Assembly (NCBI RefSeq): GCF_900105675.1
Contig: NZ_LT629786.1
Location: forward strand, 4,774,001 to 4,838,000
DNA from: Pseudomonas synxantha
GTDB taxonomy: Bacteria > Pseudomonadota > Gammaproteobacteria > Pseudomonadales > Pseudomonadaceae
DNA length: 64,000 nucleotides
Direction of reading: 5' to 3'
Shown here: positions 41,984 through 49,060 of the stretch, piece after piece
How the letters are laid out: every line of letters starts with the position of its first letter
How positions within the stretch are numbered: the first letter of the stretch is position 1
Position numbers and translations under genes: made by a program
The notes under the pieces: generated by a model
Databases searched by the model: none
What the model saw: the letters and a program-made list of their open reading frames with translations, nothing else
What the model was told of the DNA's origin: nothing

Positions 41984-43192
41984 ATGGCAGTAGCTAAACG
42001 AAAATCATACAAAGAAAAAAAGGAGTACATCGACAACAATAAAGAGAAGCTCGAGGGATTCCTTGCGGATAAGGTCGATAGCATCCACGCAATGCTCCAG
42101 GCAGAAAATCCAGACGTGCCGGTGTGGAATTCACCGTGCTTCAAAATCCGATACCTGAACCCCATGTCAGGAACAGTCTACAACCTCGAAAACTCCATGC
42201 TTCTGTCCATGCTAGGGAAAGAGAAAGGCTTTGAACTGCCCTACTACCTCACAGCGAAACAGGGCTACGACGCTGGCCTGTCAAACAAGGGCGAGAAGGG
42301 AGACTTCGTTGTTCACCACTTCGGCATGCAGATCGGCTTTGTAAAAGACGGCGAAAAGCCAGGTGCTGGAGGTAACGATGACCAGGACAATGCGGAAGGC
42401 AAAGCCATCTATAGACGTGCTTCAAAGCTATCGCCTGTCTTCAACCTGCAGCAATTTACAGGCGAGCTACCCGAGAAGATAAAAGCGCAGATGGCGCAAC
42501 GCGCCAAGATCCCAACACCAGCCGAAGTACAGACGGTGCTTCAGTCAGTCATGGATACGATGCCCACACCGCTCAAAAGGCACGCAGGGGCGGAACACAG
42601 CAATTACTTCTCACCAAGTGAAGACACCATCTACATGGCCCCGTCTGGCTACTTCAAGAGCGACCTCCACGAGCTATCGACGCTTCTCCACGAAGTCAGC
42701 CACTCATACGGCGTAGCAAGCCGCAAGAACCGTGAAAGCCTCGCAAAATATGCTCAGAGTGATGAACACAGGGCCTATGAAGAGTTGGTAGCCAATCTGT
42801 CAGCGCAAGCCGTGATTAAGCACCTGAACTTCAACATCACCGATGGCATGCGCGACCAGTTAGACGATACCTTTTTCAAGAACCACCAGACCTACGATGT
42901 GGGTTGGGCTCTCAAAGGCTTGAGGGACAAACCTGACCAGGTATTCAAAGCAGCAGCAGACGCTGACCGCACAGCGAACGAGATCATCTACAAGCTAGAG
43001 AACGACCTCAAAGCCAAGTACGACCTAGACCCTACCCTGCCTGTTTCTGACTTCATCAAACAGCGCCTATCGCGGGCTGATACGGATTCAACGCCACAGG
43101 TGAAGGCGCCGACCATAAGCCCTAGAGATTCAGCGGTAGAGACTCCTACACCCCAAGAACAACAACAAAAGAAGAGGACATTGAAAATATGA
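41984..43192 (+). CDS. ArdC-like antirestriction protein with zincin metallopeptidase domain
   Basis: A 402-residue protein. Residues ~15-150 resemble the ArdC/TraC N-terminal ssDNA-binding domain (NPMSGTVYNLENSMLL). The second half has the zinc peptidase motif HEVSH (H236, E237, H240) and a downstream glutamate in YEELVANLSAQ (E266/E267). Plasmid ArdC proteins protect incoming DNA from restriction. The C-terminal 40 residues are Pro/Gln-rich and disordered. There is no Shine-Dalgarno sequence before the ATG. Its stop overlaps the start of a small acidic protein. Confidence 0.8.
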   Translation: MAVAKRKSYKEKKEYIDNNKEKLEGFLADKVDSIHAMLQAENPDVPVWNSPCFKIRYLNPMSGTVYNLENSMLLSMLGKEKGFELPYYLTAKQGYDAGLSNKGEKGDFVVHHFGMQIGFVKDGEKPGAGGNDDQDNAEGKAIYRRASKLSPVFNLQQFTGELPEKIKAQMAQRAKIPTPAEVQTVLQSVMDTMPTPLKRHAGAEHSNYFSPSEDTIYMAPSGYFKSDLHELSTLLHEVSHSYGVASRKNRESLAKYAQSDEHRAYEELVANLSAQAVIKHLNFNITDGMRDQLDDTFFKNHQTYDVGWALKGLRDKPDQVFKAAADADRTANEIIYKLENDLKAKYDLDPTLPVSDFIKQRLSRADTDSTPQVKAPTISPRDSAVETPTPQEQQQKKRTLKI

Positions 43193-43353
43193 ATAATTTC
43201 GAGAAAAACAGAAAACAAGCTATTGAAGATCTGATCGATGGAGACGAAGAGCTAACGGAGCTTTACGAGCAAGGAATGCTGACAGAGGAATGTTTTGTAG
43301 AGGAATCCAAGCACGAAGCCGTTCTAGATTCATTACCAGAAAGGATTTACTAA
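43189..43353 (+). CDS. Small acidic protein coupled to the ArdC-like gene (54 residues)
   Basis: The ATG overlaps the ArdC-like stop codon (ATGA), so translation is coupled. The protein (start MNNFEKNRKQAIEDLIDGDE) has 16 acidic and 5 basic residues, net charge about -11, and is predicted helical. Small highly acidic proteins in mobile elements are sometimes DNA mimics or partners of the neighbouring enzyme. I recognise no family. Confidence 0.6.
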   Translation: MNNFEKNRKQAIEDLIDGDEELTELYEQGMLTEECFVEESKHEAVLDSLPERIY

Positions 43354-43363
43354 GGAGATAAAT

Positions 43364-43414
43364 TATGATCCTAGAATTAAAACATGAAGAGATTCCTGTT
43401 TTTTTTTGGTTTTG
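43364..43414 (+). other. Short ORF with T9 tract; possible slippage or gene remnant
   Basis: A perfect AAGGAG eight bases before an ATG leads into MILELKHEEIPVFFWF and a stop. The ORF runs over nine T residues. Removing one T would extend the reading by 10 residues (GFDIRKSVNERF). It may be a small protein made by slippage or the decayed 5' end of a gene. Confidence 0.3.
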
Positions 43415-43515
43415 ATATCCGCAAATCAGTAAATGAAAGGTTTTGATATCCCTTCAGTCTAAAAACCAGCGATCAATCATTTTACTGAAGCCAAAAATTA
43501 ATTCATGATCCACCA

Positions 43516-43581
43516 CGTTATTAAGCACTTCATAAACACTTATGAAGCATCTCATAAGTATTTCATAACTATTTATGAAAT
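43516..43581. repeat. 11-bp repeat array A, upstream of the ParA-like gene
   Basis: Six consecutive in-phase 11-mers: CGTTATTAAGC, ACTTCATAAAC, ACTTATGAAGC, ATCTCATAAGT, ATTTCATAACT, ATTTATGAAAT. Opposed units create palindromes, the best being TATTTCATAA-CTAT-TTATGAAATA (43559-43582). Position just before the ParA-like promoter suggests autoregulation by the partition partner. Confidence 0.85.
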
Positions 43582-43582
43582 A

Positions 43583-43626
43583 TTTCGCACTAACGGCTTG
43601 TTTTCTTTTTTCAAATGTTATTATTT
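43583..43626 (+). promoter_or_regulatory. Likely promoter of the ParA-like operon
   Basis: After array A comes TTTCGCACTAACGGC and, 28 bases from TAACGGC, a TATTAT -10. The same block occurs after arrays C and D with TATAAT at 29 bases. Confidence 0.45.
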
Positions 43627-43658
43627 TAAAAACAACCAAAAACTAAAGGACTTTAATC

Positions 43659-44636
43659 ATGAACCAACCAGCTAAAATCTTGGCCTTAATCAGTCATAAA
43701 AGCATTACTAAAACCACGACCATTTCAAATCTCAGCCACTCCTTGGCGCTTCAGGGTTATCGCACGCTGATTATCGACACTGATGGCGTACCAGCAATTC
43801 AAATGCATATCGAACAGAACAAAGAAGTAACGGAAAAACGCATTATCAAAAACAAAGCCAAGGTGGAATTGCTTAAAAATAAAGGTAGAGCTATAAACCA
43901 GTCCTTGCTGGATCAACTTGAGTACGATGAATTCGCACTTGAAAACCGTCCTATCGTTATTGCCCGCAGCCTTTATGAGCTGGACGCACAATTTGATGTA
44001 ATCAAACGTGACTACGCTCACTTTGACTTTATTATTGTAGATGTTCCAGCCAAGGTTCTCGACTCGAAAAACAACCCAATCAAGGAAATTAAAAGGCTCA
44101 TCAGCTTTAGTGACTTGGTGATTACACCTTACAAAGGTGACACACAGAACGCAGTGACTGCCGTTACCGTGTCGGGAATCATTGAGGATTTGAAATACGA
44201 CGCTGTGAGCCTAGGCGGAAAATTCACCACAAAGGTACGCTCTCTGCTGGCTTTCGATCCAGCACGCATCAAGGCAAATTCCAAAGAGGTCAGCGCTAAC
44301 CTCACCTTGACGGATACATCCACGACTGCAGCAAGACTTGCCCGAAATGCAGAACGTAAAGCCTTGAAGGAAATCGACCGTAAGAACCAGATTGATGCAG
44401 ATATTAGGGCATTTGGTGATGCGTTTGGTGAACACCAGAAGCCGTTGGAAGCACCTTTGATTTTTCGCTCGATATACCCTAACCAATTCAACAAAGGGCA
44501 GACCATTTATAACGCCACGAGTGAATCGGCCAAAATTGCACAAGCTGAATTCAATCTTGTGGTGAAAGCGATTCTTGAAGCCATTGCTGAAACATCAGTG
44601 GTCGCCACTGCCCAAAACGAATCAATCACAAACTAA
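43659..44636 (+). CDS. ParA/MinD-like ATPase with degenerate Walker A
   Basis: A 325-residue protein with the ParA layout: N-terminal beta strand AKILALIS, then HKSITKTTT where the family has KGGxGKTT; K14 (signature lysine) and K18 remain but the glycines are gone. Walker A' is IIDTDGVPA (D40, D42) and Walker B is FIIVDVPAK. No N-terminal helix-turn-helix, so it resembles small type Ib-like ATPases, with a longer C-terminus. It is followed after 19 bases by a small partner gene and then by a long iteron array, the usual order ATPase, DNA-binding adaptor, centromere. Confidence 0.75.
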   Translation: MNQPAKILALISHKSITKTTTISNLSHSLALQGYRTLIIDTDGVPAIQMHIEQNKEVTEKRIIKNKAKVELLKNKGRAINQSLLDQLEYDEFALENRPIVIARSLYELDAQFDVIKRDYAHFDFIIVDVPAKVLDSKNNPIKEIKRLISFSDLVITPYKGDTQNAVTAVTVSGIIEDLKYDAVSLGGKFTTKVRSLLAFDPARIKANSKEVSANLTLTDTSTTAARLARNAERKALKEIDRKNQIDADIRAFGDAFGEHQKPLEAPLIFRSIYPNQFNKGQTIYNATSESAKIAQAEFNLVVKAILEAIAETSVVATAQNESITN

Positions 44637-44655
44637 CTAAAAGGAGATAACAATC

Positions 44656-45114
44656 ATGACATTTGACTTACAAGCAGCAAAAGCCCGTGCAGAAGCTAAA
44701 AGAGCGGAAGCACCTACTACACCACCAGAATCTGAAATCACTTTGGTAGAGACAACTCCAAAATCACCGGAACAGATTCAAGCAGAAATCGAGCAAGCAG
44801 CCGCTGAAAAAGCTATCCACGATCAAAAGGTCTTGGCTTTCAAAATCGACCAAGCTTTGAAGGAACACAAAGCCCTACCAGAAGGCAACAAATTGAGCGT
44901 TCGCAGCTTTGCGTTCACAGACAAGACCGATAGCGCTATCAAGGCTTTCGAGTCCATCACCAACAACAAGCGCTATGGCAAAGGGTACGTGAGCAGTTCA
45001 GTCAGCGTTGACGTTGAGCGCATGTGCATTCTGCGCTTGAAGGCTCTGACAGACCCTGTTCTGAAATCCTACCTGGATGACGTAGACGCAGAATTCAGAC
45101 GCACCATCGACTGA
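44656..45114 (+). CDS. Putative partition partner / DNA-binding adaptor (152 residues)
   Basis: A small protein with an Ala/Glu/Lys-rich flexible N-terminus (~60 residues) and a basic C-terminal domain (LSVRSFAFTDKTDSAIKAFE, YGKGYVSSSVSVDVERMCIL). It has AAGGAG before the ATG and is cotranscribed with the ParA-like gene. Position suggests it is the adaptor binding the 11-bp repeats, but I cannot confirm a ribbon-helix-helix or helix-turn-helix from the sequence alone. Confidence 0.55.
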   Translation: MTFDLQAAKARAEAKRAEAPTTPPESEITLVETTPKSPEQIQAEIEQAAAEKAIHDQKVLAFKIDQALKEHKALPEGNKLSVRSFAFTDKTDSAIKAFESITNNKRYGKGYVSSSVSVDVERMCILRLKALTDPVLKSYLDDVDAEFRRTID

Positions 45115-45132
45115 TAGAGACTCAAAAAACCC

Positions 45133-45158
45133 AAGCCCCCTTAACCGGGGCTTTTTTT
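45133..45158 (+). terminator. Terminator of the ParA-like operon
   Basis: AGCCCC-CTTAACC-GGGGCT followed by seven T residues, 19 bases after the stop. Confidence 0.9.
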
Positions 45159-45201
45159 CGCCTTGACGTTCATAATCACCGATCTGAACTGGATCTGATC
45201 T

Positions 45202-45377
45202 ACATCATAAGCACTTCATAAACACTTATGAAACAGTTCTGACGTGGTTAATAAATCCTTATGAACCATTTCACATGCGTTTCTTCAACAGCTCAGAACC
45301 AGCTCATAGCCATTTGCTCAATGCTTATGAAGAGCCTCATAGGGGTTTCACATCTACTTCATAAATGCATCAGAAAC
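45202..45377. repeat. 11-bp iteron array B (about 16 units), centromere candidate
   Basis: Read in 11-base steps from 45202 the units are ACATCATAAGC, ACTTCATAAAC, ACTTATGAAAC, AGTTCTGACGT, GGTTAATAAAT, CCTTATGAACC, ATTTCACATGC, GTTTCTTCAAC, AGCTCAGAACC, AGCTCATAGCC, ATTTGCTCAAT, GCTTATGAAGA, GCCTCATAGGG, GTTTCACATCT, ACTTCATAAAT and GCATCAGAAAC. The phase is kept over 176 bases although single units are degenerate. It lies between two convergent genes, after the operon terminator, so it is not an obvious operator. Confidence 0.8.
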
Positions 45378-45382
45378 AGATT

Positions 45383-45856
45383 TTAGCGTTTACCGCTACC
45401 GTAACTCCCAGGTAGCCGCGCCCAGGAATCAAGCATGTCTATTTTCTTGGGGCTCTTCCTACCCTTCTCAACCGGCTTGGTGTCGTGGACTAGCTTTTTC
45501 ACGGGCAAAGCAATCTTGAATTTCCTTGCCGCGAACTCTTCAAGACTTACCTTCCAGCTCATGCGCTCGTTAGGCGGATTCCCACCACGAGCAAAGACAG
45601 CTCCGTTCGGCCCCGTCTTGCTCAACAACCCAAGCCGCTCACAAACCCAACCTGACACGAATAATTTGTAGTCGCGGGTATCGAAGACCTCAACCAAAGC
45701 TACGAATAGCGTGTAGTCACGGTGCTTGGTCGCGTGGTCAATGCAGTGCGCTATTGCCTGACTGTACAAACTAGATAGCAGGATCTTCTTCTCATCAAGC
45801 AAAGGGCGAAGCTCGTTTTTGTTGAGTGTCACCAACAGCTTGTAGGACTCCTTCAT
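45383..45856 (-). CDS. Hypothetical basic protein (157 residues)
   Basis: Starts MKESYKLLVTLNKNELRPLL (ATG at 45856, GAGGG upstream). The C-terminal half is Lys/Arg-rich (FAARKFKIALPVKKLV, KGRKSPKKIDML), suggesting nucleic-acid binding. It ends six bases from iteron array B. I do not recognise it; a replication or partition role is possible from position only. Confidence 0.6.
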   Translation of the reverse strand: MKESYKLLVTLNKNELRPLLDEKKILLSSLYSQAIAHCIDHATKHRDYTLFVALVEVFDTRDYKLFVSGWVCERLGLLSKTGPNGAVFARGGNPPNERMSWKVSLEEFAARKFKIALPVKKLVHDTKPVEKGRKSPKKIDMLDSWARLPGSYGSGKR

Positions 45857-45915
45857 CACCCACCCTCTTCTTTTCAACCGTGGAAACCGTCTATTAGCGC
45901 TCAAGCATAGGCGCT

Positions 45916-45970
45916 CTGTGTTGAATTCTGGTCTTTTTTGCGTGGCATTGCCCTGCCAATTTCAACACAG
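45916..45970. repeat. Inverted repeat upstream of the 157-residue gene
   Basis: CTGTGTTGAA (45916-45925) and TTCAACACAG (45961-45970) are perfect 10-bp arms around 35 bases, about 60 bases before the minus-strand start codon. It may be an operator or a hairpin. Confidence 0.4.
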
Positions 45971-46021
45971 GACGTGTGCGGAAGCCTCACCAAGCCGCAT
46001 CCAACCCGTAAAAACCCAATA

Positions 46022-46098
46022 ATTTAAGAAATGCTTAATAAGTATTTCATAACCACTTATCAAGTAAATCATATCTACTTCATAAACATTTAATAAAT
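46022..46098. repeat. 11-bp repeat array C, upstream of the SNF2 gene
   Basis: Seven in-phase units: ATTTAAGAAAT, GCTTAATAAGT, ATTTCATAACC, ACTTATCAAGT, AAATCATATCT, ACTTCATAAAC, ATTTAATAAAT. They end 68 bases before the SNF2 start codon and directly precede the promoter block. Confidence 0.8.
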
Positions 46099-46100
46099 AA

Positions 46101-46140
46101 CTTCACTAACAGCAAAATTGGAGAAATCAAGATGATATAA
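46101..46140 (+). promoter_or_regulatory. SNF2 gene promoter block
   Basis: CTTCACTAACAGCAAAA is followed by GATGATATAAT; the TATAAT (46135-46140) starts 29 bases after the start of TAACAGC, the same spacing as after array D. It is 26 bases before the ATG. No Shine-Dalgarno sequence is seen. Confidence 0.5.
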
Positions 46141-46165
46141 TCTTAATACAACAAAAAATAATAAA

Positions 46166-47878
46166 ATGTTAAACCTACACTACGAGAACAACACTTACAT
46201 ATGCAAAACAATTTATGACTTAAAAGATTATCCAAAATCGGCCGGATTCAACTGGAGCAAACCGCTTACCGCATGGGTTACGCCCAGCTTCGTAAACGTA
46301 TTGAACCTTATAGAATCCCTAAAAGAAAGCGAAGAAGGATACACAACAACCCCTGACTTTGATTACCAATCAGATATTGCTGAAACAGAATTAAACAAGA
46401 GACTCGCGGCGTCCAGTAAAACATCTTCCCAATTCGTAGTGCCCGCTCCTATTGGTCTAAATTACCTTCCATACCAAAAGGCCGGTATTGAGTATGCTGT
46501 CGCAAAAGGTAATGCATTAATCGCGGACGAAATGGGGCTAGGTAAAACGATACAAGCGATTGGTGTTATTAATTTTCAAAAGTCCAAAAAGATACTAATA
46601 GTTTGCCCAGCAACTTTGAAATCTAATTGGAAACGCGAATTACAAAAATGGTTAGTAAATCCTGAACTCTCGAAGTCAGCATCGGTATTGACCAGCAAGT
46701 CAAAGATAGATACCCAAAGAGAATATGCTGCAGATGTAATTAACTACGACATTGTTGGAAAACAGATTAATTCGCTTACGGCTCAGAATTATGACTATGT
46801 AATCTTTGATGAAAGCCACTACTTAAAAAATCCAAAAGCAAATAGAACCATTGCAGCCCTTTCTATTCCATGCAAAAACTTTATAGCTCTTACAGGAACA
46901 CCTTTCCTCAATAATCCTTTTGAAATATTCACGATAGCCAACAAGCTTGCTCCAGAGTCATTCAAGTCTTATGGCTCATTTGGGTATAGATATTGTTCTG
47001 GCGTGTTTGACGCGAAGATAGCCCCTCACTTCTTAATAAACCTGAACGAATTACAAACCAAGCTTAAAGAAGCCGGAATGATTCGTCGCTTGAAAAAAGA
47101 TGTGTTAGCGGAATTACCGGACAAAATACACAGTGTTGTGCCAATGCCTTGTGACCATGCTTCATTGAAGATTGCCATTAAAGGCGAAATGGCCGTAGTT
47201 GAAAAAGCTCACAAGCTGTACGAAGGCATCATCAAGACGATGAGTAAATATGACCCTTCGCACAAGGTCTACCGTGCAGCAGCAAAAGATTTAGCCGATC
47301 TCAGAGGTAATTTCCTTTCGCAGCTTATGCTTGTCAGGAAGATTAGCGCCGTTGCCAAGGCACCACTTGTTGCTGAGTACATCATTGAGGCTGTGGAATC
47401 CCAAGGCAAGGTGGTCTTTTTCGCTCATCACCAGGACGTGCTGGATCTCATTGAATCCACTTTGCATAAAGCTGGCTTGAAGACTGTAAGGATTGATGGA
47501 AAGGTGCCTACAGCACGCCGTCAGGAGCTTGTAGATGAATTCCAAAATGGTGATGCACAAGTCTTCATTGGTAGCATCAAGGCTTGTGCAGAAGGAATCA
47601 CCCTTACCGCCGCTTCTACCGTTATGTTTGGAGAAATGGATTGGACCCCGGCTAAGATGGTTCAGTGTGAAGATAGATGCCATAGGATTGGGCAGAAGGA
47701 CACTGTGAACGTGGTTAACCTTGTGATTGAGAATTCAATTGACGATTTTTTATCCAGCATCCTTCACAACAAAAATATAGTAATTAGTAAATTGTTGGAT
47801 GAAGGTGACGATCAAGACGCCGAGTATATTTCCTATGATTTGTTCGACTTATTCAAGCATTTCGGGTTATCCAAGTAA
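46166..47878 (+). CDS. SNF2-family DNA helicase/translocase
   Basis: A 570-residue SF2 ATPase. The motor has motif I DEMGLGKT (121-128), motif II DESH (215-218), motif III LTGTPFLNNP and motif VI CHRIGQ (505-510), most like the SMARCAL1/HepA subgroup that anneals or remodels forked DNA. The first ~50 residues (YPKSAGFNWSKPLTAWVTP) form a small domain also seen in phage and plasmid members. It is controlled by array C by position, and ends at a terminator. AT-rich codon use unlike the core genes. Confidence 0.9.
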   Translation: MLNLHYENNTYICKTIYDLKDYPKSAGFNWSKPLTAWVTPSFVNVLNLIESLKESEEGYTTTPDFDYQSDIAETELNKRLAASSKTSSQFVVPAPIGLNYLPYQKAGIEYAVAKGNALIADEMGLGKTIQAIGVINFQKSKKILIVCPATLKSNWKRELQKWLVNPELSKSASVLTSKSKIDTQREYAADVINYDIVGKQINSLTAQNYDYVIFDESHYLKNPKANRTIAALSIPCKNFIALTGTPFLNNPFEIFTIANKLAPESFKSYGSFGYRYCSGVFDAKIAPHFLINLNELQTKLKEAGMIRRLKKDVLAELPDKIHSVVPMPCDHASLKIAIKGEMAVVEKAHKLYEGIIKTMSKYDPSHKVYRAAAKDLADLRGNFLSQLMLVRKISAVAKAPLVAEYIIEAVESQGKVVFFAHHQDVLDLIESTLHKAGLKTVRIDGKVPTARRQELVDEFQNGDAQVFIGSIKACAEGITLTAASTVMFGEMDWTPAKMVQCEDRCHRIGQKDTVNVVNLVIENSIDDFLSSILHNKNIVISKLLDEGDDQDAEYISYDLFDLFKHFGLSK

Positions 47879-47892
47879 TCTACAAGCATTTC

Positions 47893-47929
47893 AAAAGCCA
47901 GGTATTGGTAACAGCATCTGGCTTTTTTG
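47893..47929 (+). terminator. Terminator of the SNF2 gene
   Basis: AAAAGCCAG pairs with CTGGCTTTTTT around a long loop, 15 bases after the stop. Confidence 0.75.
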
Positions 47930-47976
47930 CCTGCATTCATAGCTATATTTTTTAGACCACACTCGAAATATTAAAT

Positions 47977-48020
47977 ACTTCATAAGCACTTCATAACCAT
48001 TTCATAAGTAATTATGAATA
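47977..48020. repeat. 11-bp repeat array D
   Basis: Four in-phase units: ACTTCATAAGC, ACTTCATAACC, ATTTCATAAGT, AATTATGAATA. The last two form a near-perfect TTTCATAA-GTAA-TTATGAAT palindrome. TTTTCGCTAATGGC follows. Confidence 0.85.
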
Positions 48021-48062
48021 TTTTCGCTAATGGCAAATAAGGCAAAACCAGAATGGTATAAT
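48021..48062 (+). promoter_or_regulatory. Promoter block after array D
   Basis: TTTTCGCTAATGGCAAA then GAATGGTATAAT; TATAAT at 48057-48062 begins 29 bases after the start of TAATGGC. This matches the block after array C. Confidence 0.5.
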
Positions 48063-48086
48063 TAGACTAAACAAACAATTACCATT

Positions 48087-48275
48087 ATGAACAACTCATG
48101 CGAACTGATTCTACCCATCCAAACCGGATTAATATTACCAAGCCTAAATTTGCTTATCCCCAATGAACAAGGTTTGATTCTGTCTAAACCGACTATAAAT
48201 GCTTTGTTGGATTTTTACTGTACTTCCCTGCCATTGAGCGTTCTCAATAAATTACCAACGTGCAAAACCAGATAA
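48087..48275 (+). CDS. Small hypothetical protein (62 residues)
   Basis: Starts 25 bases after the array-D promoter without a Shine-Dalgarno sequence, as for the SNF2 gene. It is rich in Leu, Ile and Pro with three similar L-I-L-P/S segments (LILPIQTGLILPSLNLLI). A terminator follows about 50 bases after the stop. Coding status rests on promoter and terminator placement; no family recognised. Confidence 0.45.
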   Translation: MNNSCELILPIQTGLILPSLNLLIPNEQGLILSKPTINALLDFYCTSLPLSVLNKLPTCKTR

Positions 48276-48326
48276 ATTCCCCCTCTACGGCAAAGCCGTA
48301 ATGCAACTCGACAAATCATCGTCAAT

Positions 48327-48355
48327 AAAAAAGCCACTGAAGAGTGGCCTTTTCA
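48327..48355 (+). terminator. Terminator after the 62-residue ORF
   Basis: AAAAAAGCCACT-GAAG-AGTGGCCTTTT, a 6-bp stem flanked by A6 and T4; usable in both directions between convergent genes. Confidence 0.75.
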
Positions 48356-48372
48356 TATCCCAACATTTTTAT

Positions 48373-48942
48373 TCATGCAGTTCTTCTATTGTCATTGCGT
48401 AAGCTTCTATTTTTCATCAGCACAAAAGTGAACATACCAACAAGCAGAGTAATCGGCCAGATTATTGTAAACGCAAACATAGAGCCGAACATTGCTGAAG
48501 GATCACTTCTCTTAAAGCTCATTTGAATCTGAGTAAGATCGACGTAATACAATTCATGGAGGAAAAACTTCACAACTGCCGTTTCACCCGCAAAGCTCCA
48601 AAATGGCACCCCGAACAACATGACCATGGATGCCCTGTAGATGAAAACCCATACCAGGATATTCATTATCAACTTGAACGCTTTGATTCGCTTATCGTGA
48701 ATATCAGGACTGAAAAAGTTTGGTTTGTAATCAATCTGATTGATTAAATAAAAAACTGGCAACGTGATCAATGCAAAAATGAATGGAGCGACATGAAAGA
48801 GAATCAGGTGAGCATCATAATACGCAGTATTAACATTTGACGTACCTTGTACGAGAAAGTTTCCAATTGGCAACGTTGAGATACCTGCGTATATAATTAT
48901 AAATCTCTGTAAGAAATTTAACCTAATCTTTTCCTTCTTCAT
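48373..48942 (-). CDS. Hypothetical multi-pass membrane protein
   Basis: A 189-residue protein with about four to five hydrophobic helices (FIIIYAGISTLPIGNFLV, LILFHVAPFIFALITLPVFY, FTIIWPITLLVGMFTFVL). The ATG at 48942 (MKKEKIRL) is chosen because AAGG is eight bases upstream. It precedes the large DotA/TraY-like gene on the same strand downstream, so both may serve the same membrane function. No family recognised. Confidence 0.6.
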   Translation of the reverse strand: MKKEKIRLNFLQRFIIIYAGISTLPIGNFLVQGTSNVNTAYYDAHLILFHVAPFIFALITLPVFYLINQIDYKPNFFSPDIHDKRIKAFKLIMNILVWVFIYRASMVMLFGVPFWSFAGETAVVKFFLHELYYVDLTQIQMSFKRSDPSAMFGSMFAFTIIWPITLLVGMFTFVLMKNRSLRNDNRRTA

Positions 48943-49060
48943 GTTGCTCACCTTCTTCTAGCTATCCAAATTATAGCATTTGCAAATAAAAAGAAAAGGG
49001 TTAAGCGACAAACGTATCAACCCCTTTGCAATAAACTCCTATACCCTTATAACAAATTCC

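Noticed and set aside
43452..43490. Terminator from CTTCAGT / ACTGAAG
   Set aside because: Only a 7-bp stem with a 25-base loop and no T-run.
45202..45377. CRISPR-like array
   Set aside because: Repeats are 11 bases, contiguous and without unique spacers; no cas genes are nearby. Iterons explain it better.
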